Counted from the first letter of the stretch, positions 9,429 to 18,302 are shown. The stretch: DNA of 64,000 nt from Sediminicola sp035798135 (GCA_035798135.1 JAPFBR010000005.1:1-64000), one strand, 5' to 3'. Notes: a model not told the origin generated them from the letters alone. Made by a program: numbers and translations.

Positions 9429-9878
9429 TTATTTTACGTTTGATCCAATATTGCCTTGGGCAATAACCACTTCCATATGATTTGCATTTTGATGGATCTT
9501 TATATTACCATTAAAATTTACAAGTTCATCATAAGTAATGATAGTACCATTGTCCAATTTGGAAACCATAGTGGTGCTAGATTCACATGCACATTCTATA
9601 GCTGCAAGGGTAATGGCTACTTCTCCACTTTGAGCTGCACTGTTCAAATAGATTTTTGCAGGATGAATGTCAGTAGAGGAATTACTGATCTGCAAAACAA
9701 TTTCCGTTAACCCTTTGTCTTTTTTGATAAAGGTAGCCGTTCCACTAATGTTGGAATCGGACACAGCGCTTAATTGGAAAACCCTGCTCACAATAGAGGT
9801 TTCACTGTTGTCGTCTTTACTACAACCGGTAATAATGACCATTGCCAATGCGAAGAAAAGATACGTATGTTTTTTCAT
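9429..9878 (-). CDS. CHRD-like domain lipoprotein (paralogue 2)
   Basis: A 149-residue predicted lipoprotein starting at the ATG at 9878; an in-frame upstream start at 9908 would place ten polar residues before the signal peptide and is less likely. The signal peptide ends in ITGC followed by SKDDNSE. The mature protein matches its neighbour at 8572-9018 along its length: VFQLSAVSDSNISGTATF, HPAKIYLNSAAQSGEVAITL, SKLDNGTIITYDELVNFNG, and the final VIAQGNIGSN. Each copy has a Cys pair (CxC) in the middle, in IECACES here and IECDCEE in the other. The pair arose by tandem duplication. Each has its own terminator, so they are separately transcribed. Confidence 0.82.
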   Translation of the reverse strand: MKKHTYLFFALAMVIITGCSKDDNSETSIVSRVFQLSAVSDSNISGTATFIKKDKGLTEIVLQISNSSTDIHPAKIYLNSAAQSGEVAITLAAIECACESSTTMVSKLDNGTIITYDELVNFNGNIKIHQNANHMEVVIAQGNIGSNVK

Positions 9879-9908
9879 TTTTATATTCGTTGTTGAATTA
9901 TTGCACAA

Positions 9909-10421
9909 ATGAATATCAAAAAAGAATCTCTTCGGTTATTTCAGTTCCAAATACCAGAAAAAACGATGAAATGCATGTAATTAGGGTTAAACCATTAAAA
10001 ATATAAAAATCAGTGTGTTAGGGAGGTGATAATTAAGTAATATTTCTAAATTCCGAAAGGAAAGGACTATTGAAAAAATCATAGAAACATATAGTCGATC
10101 TACTTATGAAAAATTAATAATTGATTCTACAGTGTAGAGGATTTTTTGATTGATTGCAGTTCTAAAGCTATAATATTCATCTGGAAAATAGGGCAGGATG
10201 TTTCCTATCTGAAGGCAATACAAAACCCGTACAATAATAGTTTAAAAAAACAAAAAACCCTTGAAAATCAGATAAAAAAAGTGGCCTTTGTACTCGAGGC
10301 GTGAATTGCCTAACGGCGAGTCCCGCCCAAACATCTTGAAAGTAGAAAAGTCGGCATTCTATGCCGTGTTTTTGTTTCCTGTGCCCTCGCTCAAATAAAT
10401 TTGGCTCAGCCCTTAAAACAA
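9909..10421. other. Non-coding region upstream of tRNA genes with a tRNA-Leu tail copy and a hairpin
   Basis: No ORF is supportable. Two items stand out. A 13-base stretch at 10289-10301 (TGTACTCGAGGCG) repeats the 3' end of the tRNA-Leu gene at 10461-10473. A hairpin at 10352-10366 (CGGCAT-TCT-ATGCCG) followed by TGTTTTTGTTT looks like a plus-strand terminator, although no plus-strand gene precedes it. Confidence 0.45.
10289..10301. repeat. 13-bp copy of the tRNA-Leu 3' end
   Basis: TGTACTCGAGGCG here is identical to 10461-10473, which spans the discriminator, acceptor and start of the T-arm of tRNA-Leu(UAA). It may be a decayed attachment site or a tRNA remnant. The copy is too short to prove either. 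Confidence 0.45.
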
Positions 10422-10452
10422 AAAAGCCCCGACCAAAAGGTCAGGGCTTTTC
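10422..10452 (-). terminator. Terminator of the tRNA-Gly/tRNA-Leu transcript
   Basis: Arms AAAAGCCCCGACC and GGTCAGGGCTTTT enclose AAAA, directly after the 3' end of tRNA-Leu on the minus strand, and the transcript ends in a U-run. Confidence 0.8.
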
Positions 10453-10462
10453 CACTCATCTG

Positions 10463-10546
10463 TACTCGAGGCGGGACTTGAACCCGCACGGACTAATGTC
10501 CATTGGATTTTAAGTCCAACGTGTCTACCAATTCCACCACTCGAGC
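10463..10546 (-). tRNA. tRNA-Leu (anticodon UAA)
   Basis: Minus-strand cloverleaf of 84 bases. The acceptor arms are GCTCGAG and CTCGAGT with one G-U pair, the D-arm region contains GTGGAATTGGTAGACACG, the anticodon arm is TTGGA-CTTAAAA-TCCAA giving UAA, a long variable arm follows as expected for a class II tRNA, and the T-arm is GCGGG-TTCAAGT-CCCGC. CCA is not encoded. It reads UUA/UUG leucine codons, which are frequent in this AT-rich genome. Confidence 0.96.
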
Positions 10547-10691
10547 CTCTGCTTGCGCAGCGATCCTACCATTGGTAGAACGTGGATTTTAATTGAGCCA
10601 AAAACGGTCCCGAAACTTCGGGAGAACCCGCGACCAAAGTCGCAAAGATTTTAGAGTTGATGCCAACACTAATTTTTCGAACACAATATGG

Positions 10692-10764
10692 AGCGAAAAA
10701 CGGGATTCGAACCCGCGACCTCCACCTTGGCAAGGTGGCGCTCTACCAACTGAGCTATTTTCGC
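10692..10764 (-). tRNA. tRNA-Gly (anticodon GCC)
   Basis: Minus-strand cloverleaf of 73 bases. The acceptor arms are GCGAAAA and TTTTCGC, the D-arm contains TAGCTCAGTTGGTAGAGC, the anticodon arm is CCACC-TTGCCAA-GGTGG giving GCC, the T-arm is GCGGG-TTCGAAT-CCCGT, and the discriminator is U, as usual for bacterial tRNA-Gly. CCA is not encoded. It lies upstream of tRNA-Leu on the same strand and probably shares its transcript and terminator. Confidence 0.96.
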
Positions 10765-10964
10765 GATTGTTAAGAACATATGCCCAAAGGGCCACATCTT
10801 TGTCTGATGCGGATGCAAATTTAATACAATTCTATAAAAGGCAAAGAAAATTGTTCAAAAAGAAATAAAAAAAATAAAGCCCCACAATCCATGGTCATAA
10901 GGCGTTTCTCATGATAGCTATCGGGACCTTAATTACCAGTCAAATAGAGTTATTCCCTAGCTGC

Positions 10965-13580
10965 CTAGGCGTTTTTCTTTTTAGTGAGCAAGCGTTGAAT
11001 TTCATTCAGTTTCATCAAGGCCTCCACAGGAGTAAGGGTATTGATGTCCAAATGAAGGATTTCCTCCTTGATCTGGGACAACAACGGATCGTCCAAATTA
11101 AAAAAGCTTAATTGCATTTCATTTTGCACAGCTTTAAGATTATCGGTTAGCTCTTCATTGGAATGGGCTTTCTCCAACTTCTTCAAAATTTTATTGGCCT
11201 TATGGATCACCTGCTGTGGCATCCCGGCCATTTTGGCCACATGGATACCAAAACTGTGTTCACTACCCCCTGGGGTTAGCTTACGCAAGAATAGGACGTT
11301 GTCCTTGAGCTCCTTAACCGATACATTGTAATTTTTTATCCTCGGAAAGGTGGCCGCCATCTCATTGAGCTCATGGTAATGGGTGGCAAAGAGCGTTTTT
11401 GCCCTGGCAGGATGCTCGTGTAGATATTCGGATATGGCCCAAGCTATGGAAATACCGTCATAGGTACTGGTACCACGTCCAATTTCATCCAAAAGCACCA
11501 AACTGCGTTCCGAAAGGTTGTTCAAGATAGAGGCTGTTTCGTTCATCTCCACCATAAACGTGGATTCCCCCATAGAAATGTTGTCGCTGGCACCAACACG
11601 GGTGAAGATTTTATCCACATACCCGATTTCTGCCGATTCTGCGGGCACAAAACTGCCCATCTGAGCCAAAAGCACAATCAATGCCGTTTGGCGTAGAATG
11701 GCCGACTTACCACTCATGTTGGGTCCGGTGATCATAATGATCTGCTGTTCTTCACGGTTTAGGGTCACATCATTGGCGATATACGCCTCGCCCAAGGGCA
11801 ATTGTTTTTCTATGACTGGGTGGCGACCATTTTTAATGAGCAGTTCCGTGGAATCATTCATGGAAGGGGCCACATATTTATTGTCTTTGGCCAATTGGGT
11901 AAACCCACAAAGGCAGTCCAGCTGTGCAATCAACTGGGCGTTGTTCTGTACTGGCGCAATATACTCCTGCATCCAAACGATCAATTGGGAAAACAGTTGT
12001 TGTTCCAAATTTTGAATGCGTTCCTCAGCACCCAAAATTTTGGTTTCATATTCTTTTAATTCTTCGGTAATGTACCGCTCTGCATTTACCAAGGTCTGTT
12101 TTCGGATCCATTCCTCCGGCACCTTGTCCTTATGGGTATTGCGGACCTCTATATAATAACCAAAAACATTGTTGGAAGCTATCTTGAGGGAGGTAATCCC
12201 AGTACTTTTGGTTTCCCTTTCCAGCATTTTGTTGAGGTAGTCCTTTCCGGAAAATGCCAACCCCCTTAGTTCGTCCAGTTCCTCGGAGTATCCCTTGGCA
12301 ATGGTACTGCCCTTTAGTATGTTCACAGGGGCCTCCTCGCTTACCATTTCCTTGATCTTGCTCCTGAGCAGTTCACAAGAATGCAATTGGTCGCCAATGA
12401 GTTTTACCGATTCATTGGGACTTTTGGCGGTCAATTGTTTTATAGGGACAACTGCCTCCAGGGAGTTCTTCAATTGAATGACTTCCTTAGGACTGATTTT
12501 ACCCGTGGCTACCTTCGAGATCAAACGCTCCAAATCCCCCATCTGTTTGATGTTGTGCTGTAATTTCTGTAGGGTAATGGGGTTGTCATATAGATAGGAA
12601 ATGACTTGGTGCCGGCGTCGTATCTTTTCAATATTCTTTAGGGGTAGTGCCAACCATCTTTTTAACAATCGGCCTCCCATAGGGGAGATGGTCTTGTCTA
12701 TAACATCCAACAAGGTAACGGCATTGACATTGGTGGAATGATAGAGCTCCAAGTTTCGGATGGTGAACCTGTCCATCCATATATATTCTTCTTCAGCAAT
12801 ACGCTGTAATCTATTGATATGTTGTAGTTGGCGATGCTGCGTTTCTGATAGGTAGTGCAACACGGCTCCCGAGGCTACCACGCCATACGTTAAATGATCT
12901 ACGCCAAAACCTTTTAGGGTATTGGTCTTGAAATGATTGGTCAACGTCTCCAAAGCGTAATCATCTTGAAAGATCCAATCTTCCGTGAAAAAGGTGTGGA
13001 AGTGCTTTCCGAAGATTTCCAAAAATTCCTTTTTATTGGCTTTTGAAACCAAAACTTCGTTAGGCGAGAAATTTTGGAGCAATTTATCGATTTGCTCCTC
13101 CGTGCCCTCGGAGGTTAGGAACTCCCCGGTGGAAATATCCAAAAAGGAGACGCCTATGGTCTTTCTGCCAAAATGTACGGCACATAAGAAATTGTTGTCC
13201 TTGGCATTCAGGATGTCATCATTAAAGGCGACACCTGGGGTAACCAATTCCGTGACTCCCCTTTTCACAATGGTCTTGGTCAACTTTGGATCTTCCAATT
13301 GGTCGCATATCGCTACCCGTAGCCCGGCCTTCACCAATTTTGGTAAATACGTGTTTAAGGAATGATGGGGAAACCCTGCCAATTCGGTCCTTTCACCCCC
13401 ATTATTTCTATGGGTAAGAACAATCCCCAATATTTTGGAGGCCTTTACAGCATCCTCTCCAAAGGTTTCGTAAAAATCGCCTACGCGGAACAACAATAAC
13501 GCATCAGGATATTTGGTCTTGATGGTGTTGTACTGTTGCATTAAAGGTGTTACCTTTTTTGTTTTTTTAGAATTGGCCAA
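10965..13580 (-). CDS. mutS: DNA mismatch repair protein MutS
   Basis: An 871-residue MutS1. The mismatch-reading motif DFYETF has Phe36 and Glu38, matching the E. coli numbering. The connector, lever and clamp domains follow, then the ABC-type ATPase with Walker A GPNMSGKSA, Walker B LVLLDEIGRGTSTYDG, and FATHYHEL. The C-terminal tail has the helix-turn-helix dimer region and ends LLTKKKNA. MutS finds mispairs and recruits MutL. The start appears to be TTG at 13580 (Ala-Asn-Ser-Lys-Lys-Thr next), because the first ATG is codon 14 and would remove part of the conserved KKVTPLMQQYNTIK segment. No Shine-Dalgarno is seen. The gene is divergent from the SpoU methyltransferase gene. Confidence 0.97.
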   Translation of the reverse strand: MANSKKTKKVTPLMQQYNTIKTKYPDALLLFRVGDFYETFGEDAVKASKILGIVLTHRNNGGERTELAGFPHHSLNTYLPKLVKAGLRVAICDQLEDPKLTKTIVKRGVTELVTPGVAFNDDILNAKDNNFLCAVHFGRKTIGVSFLDISTGEFLTSEGTEEQIDKLLQNFSPNEVLVSKANKKEFLEIFGKHFHTFFTEDWIFQDDYALETLTNHFKTNTLKGFGVDHLTYGVVASGAVLHYLSETQHRQLQHINRLQRIAEEEYIWMDRFTIRNLELYHSTNVNAVTLLDVIDKTISPMGGRLLKRWLALPLKNIEKIRRRHQVISYLYDNPITLQKLQHNIKQMGDLERLISKVATGKISPKEVIQLKNSLEAVVPIKQLTAKSPNESVKLIGDQLHSCELLRSKIKEMVSEEAPVNILKGSTIAKGYSEELDELRGLAFSGKDYLNKMLERETKSTGITSLKIASNNVFGYYIEVRNTHKDKVPEEWIRKQTLVNAERYITEELKEYETKILGAEERIQNLEQQLFSQLIVWMQEYIAPVQNNAQLIAQLDCLCGFTQLAKDNKYVAPSMNDSTELLIKNGRHPVIEKQLPLGEAYIANDVTLNREEQQIIMITGPNMSGKSAILRQTALIVLLAQMGSFVPAESAEIGYVDKIFTRVGASDNISMGESTFMVEMNETASILNNLSERSLVLLDEIGRGTSTYDGISIAWAISEYLHEHPARAKTLFATHYHELNEMAATFPRIKNYNVSVKELKDNVLFLRKLTPGGSEHSFGIHVAKMAGMPQQVIHKANKILKKLEKAHSNEELTDNLKAVQNEMQLSFFNLDDPLLSQIKEEILHLDINTLTPVEALMKLNEIQRLLTKKKNA

Positions 13581-13604
13581 AGCGATTTTATTAACTTATT
13601 TTTG
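13573..13604 (+). promoter_or_regulatory. Bacteroidota-type promoter for the SpoU methyltransferase gene
   Basis: TTG at 13573-13575, a 21-base spacer, then TATTTTTG at 13597-13604, a full match to the TTG-N17-23-TAnnTTTG consensus known for Flavobacterium. The predicted leader is about 130 bases. The -33 element lies inside the start of mutS. Confidence 0.55.
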
Positions 13605-13621
13605 CAGGAATCTTATAGGAA

Positions 13622-13651
13622 CGAAAGTACCATTTTCTTTAGGGTTCTCAA
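13622..13651 (-). promoter_or_regulatory. Candidate mutS promoter
   Basis: Read on the minus strand: TTG, 19 bases, then TACTTTCG (one mismatch from TAnnTTTG), about 40 bases before the TTG start of mutS. It lies back to back with the promoter of the divergent gene. Confidence 0.4.
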
Positions 13652-13741
13652 ACCATTGTTGATATTTTGGGGATAACTTTTGGCCTATTGGGCCTTCGTG
13701 GTTCCTTGTGGAAGTAGAAATGAAGATACTAAATAGTGCAC

Positions 13742-14293
13742 ATGCGAAAATTGGAGAATAGCGAGTTGAACAGATTGGATGTCAACGGATTTAAAGAGGC
13801 GGAAAAGACCCCTATAATCATAGTCTTGGACAATGTCAGAAGTCTTAATAATATAGGTTCTGTTTTCAGGACTGCAGATGCTTTTTTGGTAGAGAAAATT
13901 TATCTGTGCGGTATAACAGCCACTCCACCTCATAAAGATATCCATAAAACGGCCTTGGGGGCTACGGATAGTGTAGCTTGGGAATACAGTAAGGATACGT
14001 TGGAATTGGTGGAGGAATTTAATGGTTTGGGGTACACAACCATTGCCATAGAGCAAGCGGAAAATGCCATCATGCTCAACGACTATCAATTGGATCCAAA
14101 TATTAAACATGTGTTGGTATTTGGAAATGAGGTAAAAGGGGTGACTCAGGAAGTAGTGACTGCCTGCGATAAAGTAATTGAAATACCTCAGTACGGTACC
14201 AAGCACTCCCTGAATATTTCGGTCAGTGCTGGAGTAGTGGTTTGGGACCTCTGGTCGAAATTAAAAAAGGCAACCACTTCCACTGAAAAATAA
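13742..14293 (+). CDS. SpoU/TrmH-family RNA 2'-O-methyltransferase
   Basis: A 183-residue SPOUT-class methyltransferase. It shows the three SpoU motifs: NNIGSVFRTADAF, LVFGNEVKGV, and the knot-forming IPQYGTKHSLNISVSAGVVV. These enzymes methylate the ribose 2'-OH of tRNA or rRNA using SAM. The specific target (for example G18 of tRNA) cannot be told from sequence alone. The ATG at 13742 is preferred to a GTG two codons earlier. It is a compact form with no extra N-terminal RNA-binding domain. Confidence 0.9.
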   Translation: MRKLENSELNRLDVNGFKEAEKTPIIIVLDNVRSLNNIGSVFRTADAFLVEKIYLCGITATPPHKDIHKTALGATDSVAWEYSKDTLELVEEFNGLGYTTIAIEQAENAIMLNDYQLDPNIKHVLVFGNEVKGVTQEVVTACDKVIEIPQYGTKHSLNISVSAGVVVWDLWSKLKKATTSTEK

Positions 14294-14318
14294 AAAGACC
14301 CAACCGTAAAGTTGGGTC
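14291..14318 (-). terminator. Terminator of the FolK-kinase fusion gene
   Basis: Perfect 8-bp hairpin GACCCAAC-CGTAAA-GTTGGGTC. On the minus strand it is followed by TTTTTATTTTT. It lies about 100 bases past the stop at 14415 and abuts the stop of the convergent methyltransferase gene. Confidence 0.72.
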
Positions 14319-14414
14319 CAGGTATAAAGCTTGAGTTAGTTAGTTTCGAATGATTAAGCCCGCAATTAAATAAATTTGATTGATTTATACAATAATTGGG
14401 TGAAAATAATCTTC

Positions 14415-15557
14415 CTAGGGTAGGGAGACGGTGAATTTTTGTATTTCATCCAAGATATATTCGTAATCTTTCTGGTTTTGCACAAAGTCGAGCTTGCTTA
14501 CGTCTATGATCAAGCTCTTTCGTTCTGGGGAGCTTTTTATAAAATCGAGATACCCCCTATTAATTTTATCCAAATAATCGGTGGAAATGTTTTGTTCGTA
14601 ATCACGCCCCCTTTTTTTGATATTGGATAACAATCGCTCTGAATTTTGGTATAGGTAAATAAAAATATCCGGCTTCTTTATCTCTTTATGCATAAATGTG
14701 AAGACCTTTCTGTACAAAGAAAACTCCTCCTTTTGAAGGGTAATGTTTGCAAAAATCAAAGATTTGTAAATATCGTAATCGCTGATCATGAAGTTTTTAA
14801 ACAGGTCAAATTGTGAAGTGTCGTCCGTAAATTGCTGGTACCTATCGGCAAGGAACGACATCTCCAAAGGAAAGGCATATCGGGATTGGTCTTCATAAAA
14901 TTTGGGCAAAAACGGGTTGTCCGCAAATCGCTCCAAAACTGGTTTGGCATTAAAATCATCTGCGATCATATTGGCCAAGGTGGTTTTGCCAGCTCCAATA
15001 TTTCCTTCAATCGTGATAAATTGAAGTTTGGAAAAAAGATCTTCTTTGCTTTTGTACAATTTAAGTTGGGTTTTTTCCATGACACTTTTATCCGGACATT
15101 CCTGTAATAGATTTCGGGTGTCTTTATTTATTATGGGATGATAAAATTGAGGCGCAATATCCGACAAGGGCCTTAAGACAAAACGTCTTTTATGGAGATT
15201 GGGATGTGGGATCACCAAATTCTCGGTTTGGATCACTTCCTGTCCATAATACAAAATATCAATGTCTATTGTTCTAGGTTGGTAGCCCACCTCATTGCCG
15301 CGTTTTCTTCCCAAAGATGTTTCCACCTCCAAGATGACTGCCAGCAGTTGTTCTGGGGACAAAAATGTTTGCAGCGAGAGGCATGCATTGAGGAAATCCT
15401 CACCCTCAAAGCCCAAAGCAGGGGTTTGATAAACAGCGGAGAGTTCAGTAATAAAACCTGCTTTTTTTTGAATAGCGAACACAGCTTCCTGTAAGTTGTT
15501 CAACTTACTACCTAGGTTGCTCCCTATAGAAAGATATGTGGTCTTGGAATTATTCAT
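14415..15557 (-). CDS. folK: Fusion of FolK (HPPK) with a deoxynucleoside-kinase-like domain
   Basis: A 380-residue two-domain protein. Residues 1-155 are 6-hydroxymethyl-7,8-dihydropterin pyrophosphokinase (folate pathway): YLSIGSNLGSKLNNL at the start, the active-site RTIDIDIL (95-102), and VIPHPNLHKRRFVLRPL. A linker of about 20 residues leads to a P-loop kinase of the deoxynucleoside kinase family (178-380) with GNIGAGKT (185-192), LADRYQQF and the lid KKRGRDYEQNIS. The position that holds Asp-Arg-Thr in the separate paralogue at 54787 reads SDYDIY here, so the usual substrate-binding Arg is missing. The FolK half looks fully active. The kinase half may have altered substrate or activity (inference). 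The FolK-kinase fusion occurs in other flavobacteria as I recall. Confidence 0.92.
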   Translation of the reverse strand: MNNSKTTYLSIGSNLGSKLNNLQEAVFAIQKKAGFITELSAVYQTPALGFEGEDFLNACLSLQTFLSPEQLLAVILEVETSLGRKRGNEVGYQPRTIDIDILYYGQEVIQTENLVIPHPNLHKRRFVLRPLSDIAPQFYHPIINKDTRNLLQECPDKSVMEKTQLKLYKSKEDLFSKLQFITIEGNIGAGKTTLANMIADDFNAKPVLERFADNPFLPKFYEDQSRYAFPLEMSFLADRYQQFTDDTSQFDLFKNFMISDYDIYKSLIFANITLQKEEFSLYRKVFTFMHKEIKKPDIFIYLYQNSERLLSNIKKRGRDYEQNISTDYLDKINRGYLDFIKSSPERKSLIIDVSKLDFVQNQKDYEYILDEIQKFTVSLP

Positions 15558-15732
15558 AATTGGGAAGCAAAATAAATAAAAGTAACCGACTTAAATTAGA
15601 ATTATCCATAAAACAATTGAAATAAATATTTGTAACAAATCTTATCACTTTGCGACTATATAGGTAGTGCTTTGTGAATTCATAACAATTACAATGCCTA
15701 TCTTTGAAACCGCAAATTTAATTTCGACTTTA

Positions 15733-17493
15733 ATGAATTTTCTAAGAAACTTTTTGGCCTCAATTTTGGGAACCATATTCGCATTTGGGATCCTGTTTGT
15801 AATGTTTATAATTCTTGGCACCCTAATTGGCGGGGCTGAGGACAGTGTGAGTATAAAGAAAAATTCCATCTTGGAGTTGCATATGGAAGACCCTGTAAGT
15901 GACTTTGTGGGGAATGCTGATGCAGATCCTTTTGGGGGGTTTTTTGATAGGTCACAGGGTTTGAACGAAATTTTACATGCAATAAAAGTTGCCAAAAATG
16001 ATGATGATATCAAAGGCATAAGCATAAATAATAATTATATCATGGCAGGAATGTCGCAGACGCAAGCGATTCGGAAAGCCCTAAAAGATTTTAAGGAAAG
16101 CGGAAAATTTGTGTACGCCTACGGGGATTTTTATATGCAGAAGGACTACTATTTGTCCAGCGTTGCAGATGGTATCTATTTAAACCCTGTTGGGGCCATG
16201 GACTTTAAGGGCCTGTCATCAGAAGTATTGTTCTTTAAAGACCTGCAAGAAAAAACAGGGATTAAAATGGAAGTGATTCGTCATGGGAAATACAAAAGTG
16301 CAGTTGAGCCCTTTCTTTCCAATGAAATGAGTGATGCCAATAGAACCCAGATCAAGGAATTGATCGGGTCTTTATGGACGTCCATGGTAGAAGATATTTC
16401 CGAAGGAAGAAACATAAGCACTGAAAATCTAAATATTATTGCGGATACCTTAGGGGGAAGAACTCCAGAATATGCCAAGGCGTCCGGTTTGATAGACGAC
16501 ATCTTTTTTTATGACCAATATGAAGCCAAGTTAAAAGAGGTCACAGGAATTGAAGACACTAATGATTTGAATTATGTGGCCCTTAAGGATTACGTAAAAT
16601 ATGCCAAGAAAAAGAAGCTGAACACCGGGGCCGATAAAATAGCCGTAATCTATGCCCAAGGGCAGATCATTTACGGAGAAGGAGGACCAAATGTCATCGG
16701 TGCGGATATCATAAATGAAGCCCTTATCAAGGCCAGGGAAGATAAGTCGGTCAAGGCCATTGTGCTACGAGTGAACTCTCCAGGGGGTAGTGCGCTAACC
16801 TCTGATATTATTTGGAGGGAAGTGGAACTGACAAAAGAAATTAAGCCTGTGGTAGTTTCCATGGGAGATGTTGCTGCTTCTGGCGGATATTACATTGCTG
16901 TGGGAGCCGATAAGATTTTTGCTGAGCCTACAACGATCACCGGATCTATTGGGGTATTTGGGGTAGTGCCAAATATGACCGAATTGGCTGGTGATATTGG
17001 TATCAATGCAGAACAGGTGGGAACCAATATGAATTCTGTGGACTATTCCCTATTCGAGCCAATGAGCGACTCCTTTAGAAAAAGGATTCAAGAAGGGGTG
17101 GAGTCTACCTATAATACCTTTCTTTCAAGAGTATCCCAAGGAAGAAACATATCCGTTGCCAGTGCCGATAGTTTGGCACAAGGACGGGTCTGGAGTGGTG
17201 TGGATGCCAAAAGACTTGGTCTGATTGATGAGCTTGGCGGTTTGGAAGAGGCTATTAATGAAGCGGCGTCCATGGTAGGGCTGACCTCGTACGGGATTAA
17301 AAACTTTCCAAAATACAAGACCGGTTTCGAAAAGTTGATGGAAGATCTTGGTGGTAGTAGTACCAAAGCCAAACAGGCATTTATCCAAGAAGAAGTGGGG
17401 ACAGAGATCTATTCCATTTTGCAACAGATGAAATCGGCTATGGAGCAAAAAGGAGTGCAGGCCAGAATGCCCTTTGTGCTTAACATCAAGTAA
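15733..17493 (+). CDS. sppA: Signal peptide peptidase SppA, long (67 kDa) type
   Basis: A 586-residue inner-membrane serine protease that clears cleaved signal peptides. The ATG at 15733 gives an N-terminal membrane anchor (FLASILGTIFAFGILFVMFI); an upstream in-frame alternative at 15667 adds 22 residues with no family support. The catalytic Lys is expected in GKYKSAVEPFLSNEM of the N-terminal repeat, and the nucleophile Ser in GDVAASGGYYIAVGADKI of the C-terminal repeat, followed by TITGSIGVFG. This two-repeat arrangement is typical of the E. coli type SppA. The queuosine transporter gene starts 3 bases after its stop, so the two are cotranscribed. Confidence 0.94.
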   Translation: MNFLRNFLASILGTIFAFGILFVMFIILGTLIGGAEDSVSIKKNSILELHMEDPVSDFVGNADADPFGGFFDRSQGLNEILHAIKVAKNDDDIKGISINNNYIMAGMSQTQAIRKALKDFKESGKFVYAYGDFYMQKDYYLSSVADGIYLNPVGAMDFKGLSSEVLFFKDLQEKTGIKMEVIRHGKYKSAVEPFLSNEMSDANRTQIKELIGSLWTSMVEDISEGRNISTENLNIIADTLGGRTPEYAKASGLIDDIFFYDQYEAKLKEVTGIEDTNDLNYVALKDYVKYAKKKKLNTGADKIAVIYAQGQIIYGEGGPNVIGADIINEALIKAREDKSVKAIVLRVNSPGGSALTSDIIWREVELTKEIKPVVVSMGDVAASGGYYIAVGADKIFAEPTTITGSIGVFGVVPNMTELAGDIGINAEQVGTNMNSVDYSLFEPMSDSFRKRIQEGVESTYNTFLSRVSQGRNISVASADSLAQGRVWSGVDAKRLGLIDELGGLEEAINEAASMVGLTSYGIKNFPKYKTGFEKLMEDLGGSSTKAKQAFIQEEVGTEIYSILQQMKSAMEQKGVQARMPFVLNIK

Positions 17494-17495
17494 GT

Positions 17496-18209
17496 ATGAC
17501 CTATAGGGATAAGAAATTTGCGCATACCATATACTTGTATTTGGGTGCGCTTTTTATCACCTCCTTGGTGGTATCCAACCTTATTTTTCAAAAATTTTTT
17601 TATTGGATGCCTTTTGGAGAGGACACCACCGTTTTTGGTGCTCCTTTATTTGTGGTGTCCGTAGGTATTTTGCCCTATCCCTTAACGTTCTTGATTACTG
17701 ATCTTATTTCGGAAATCTATGGGGCCAAAAAAGCCAATCAGATCGTAACGGCAGGAATTTTCGCCTCATTCTTTTCTATGGGAATCGTATACTTGGCCAA
17801 TGTTGCCCCGGCCGTGGATGCCTCGCCAGTAAATGACGCTATTTTCAGCAAGGTTTTTGCATTGTCGCCTGTAGCCGTGCTGGCATCAATGATTGCCTAT
17901 TTATTTGCCCAATATGTGGATATTGCCATCTATCATTTTTGGAAACGCATGACCAAAGGTAAAATGCTTTGGTTGCGAAATAACTTTTCAACATTTGCCT
18001 CCCAGTTTATAGATACCTTAACCGTAGTGACCTTATTGTGTGTTTTTAAGGTTATCCCTTGGAGCATGTTCTATGGCCTGGTGGTGAGCGGATTTATTTT
18101 TAAGATATTAATAGCATTTATAGACACTCCTTTTCTCTATTTCTTCGTATATATATTCAGAAAACGATTTAAACTGGAAGTGGGACAGGAAATAGATTTG
18201 GAAGTATAA
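17496..18209 (+). CDS. Queuosine precursor transporter (YhhQ/VUT family)
   Basis: A 237-residue integral membrane protein of the DUF165/YhhQ family with about six hydrophobic helices. Family landmarks include VVSNLIFQK, SVGILPYPLTFLITDLISEIYG and, near the end, IDTPFLYFFVYIF. Members import queuosine precursors such as preQ0/preQ1 for tRNA modification; which precursor this one takes is unknown. It begins 3 bases after sppA and shares its transcript. No functional link with SppA is obvious. Confidence 0.88.
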   Translation: MTYRDKKFAHTIYLYLGALFITSLVVSNLIFQKFFYWMPFGEDTTVFGAPLFVVSVGILPYPLTFLITDLISEIYGAKKANQIVTAGIFASFFSMGIVYLANVAPAVDASPVNDAIFSKVFALSPVAVLASMIAYLFAQYVDIAIYHFWKRMTKGKMLWLRNNFSTFASQFIDTLTVVTLLCVFKVIPWSMFYGLVVSGFIFKILIAFIDTPFLYFFVYIFRKRFKLEVGQEIDLEV

Positions 18210-18302
18210 TAAATTTCAATTCTATTTGTTACCATTAAAGTGAAAACAAATTACCGTGGATATTGTTCCACTGCAATCTAAAAGCATAACTCAAAGGTAT
18301 TT

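Noticed and set aside
10352..10377. A plus-strand transcription terminator
   Set aside because: The CGGCAT/ATGCCG hairpin and T-run look real, but there is no plus-strand gene upstream to end, so I left it as part of the non-coding region.
10589..10868. ORFs of 68 and 91 codons across the tRNA-Gly gene
   Set aside because: They read through a tRNA on both strands. The Gly-Arg-rich peptide pattern (for example VGRAPPCQGGGRGFESR) is the well-known artefact of translated tRNA.
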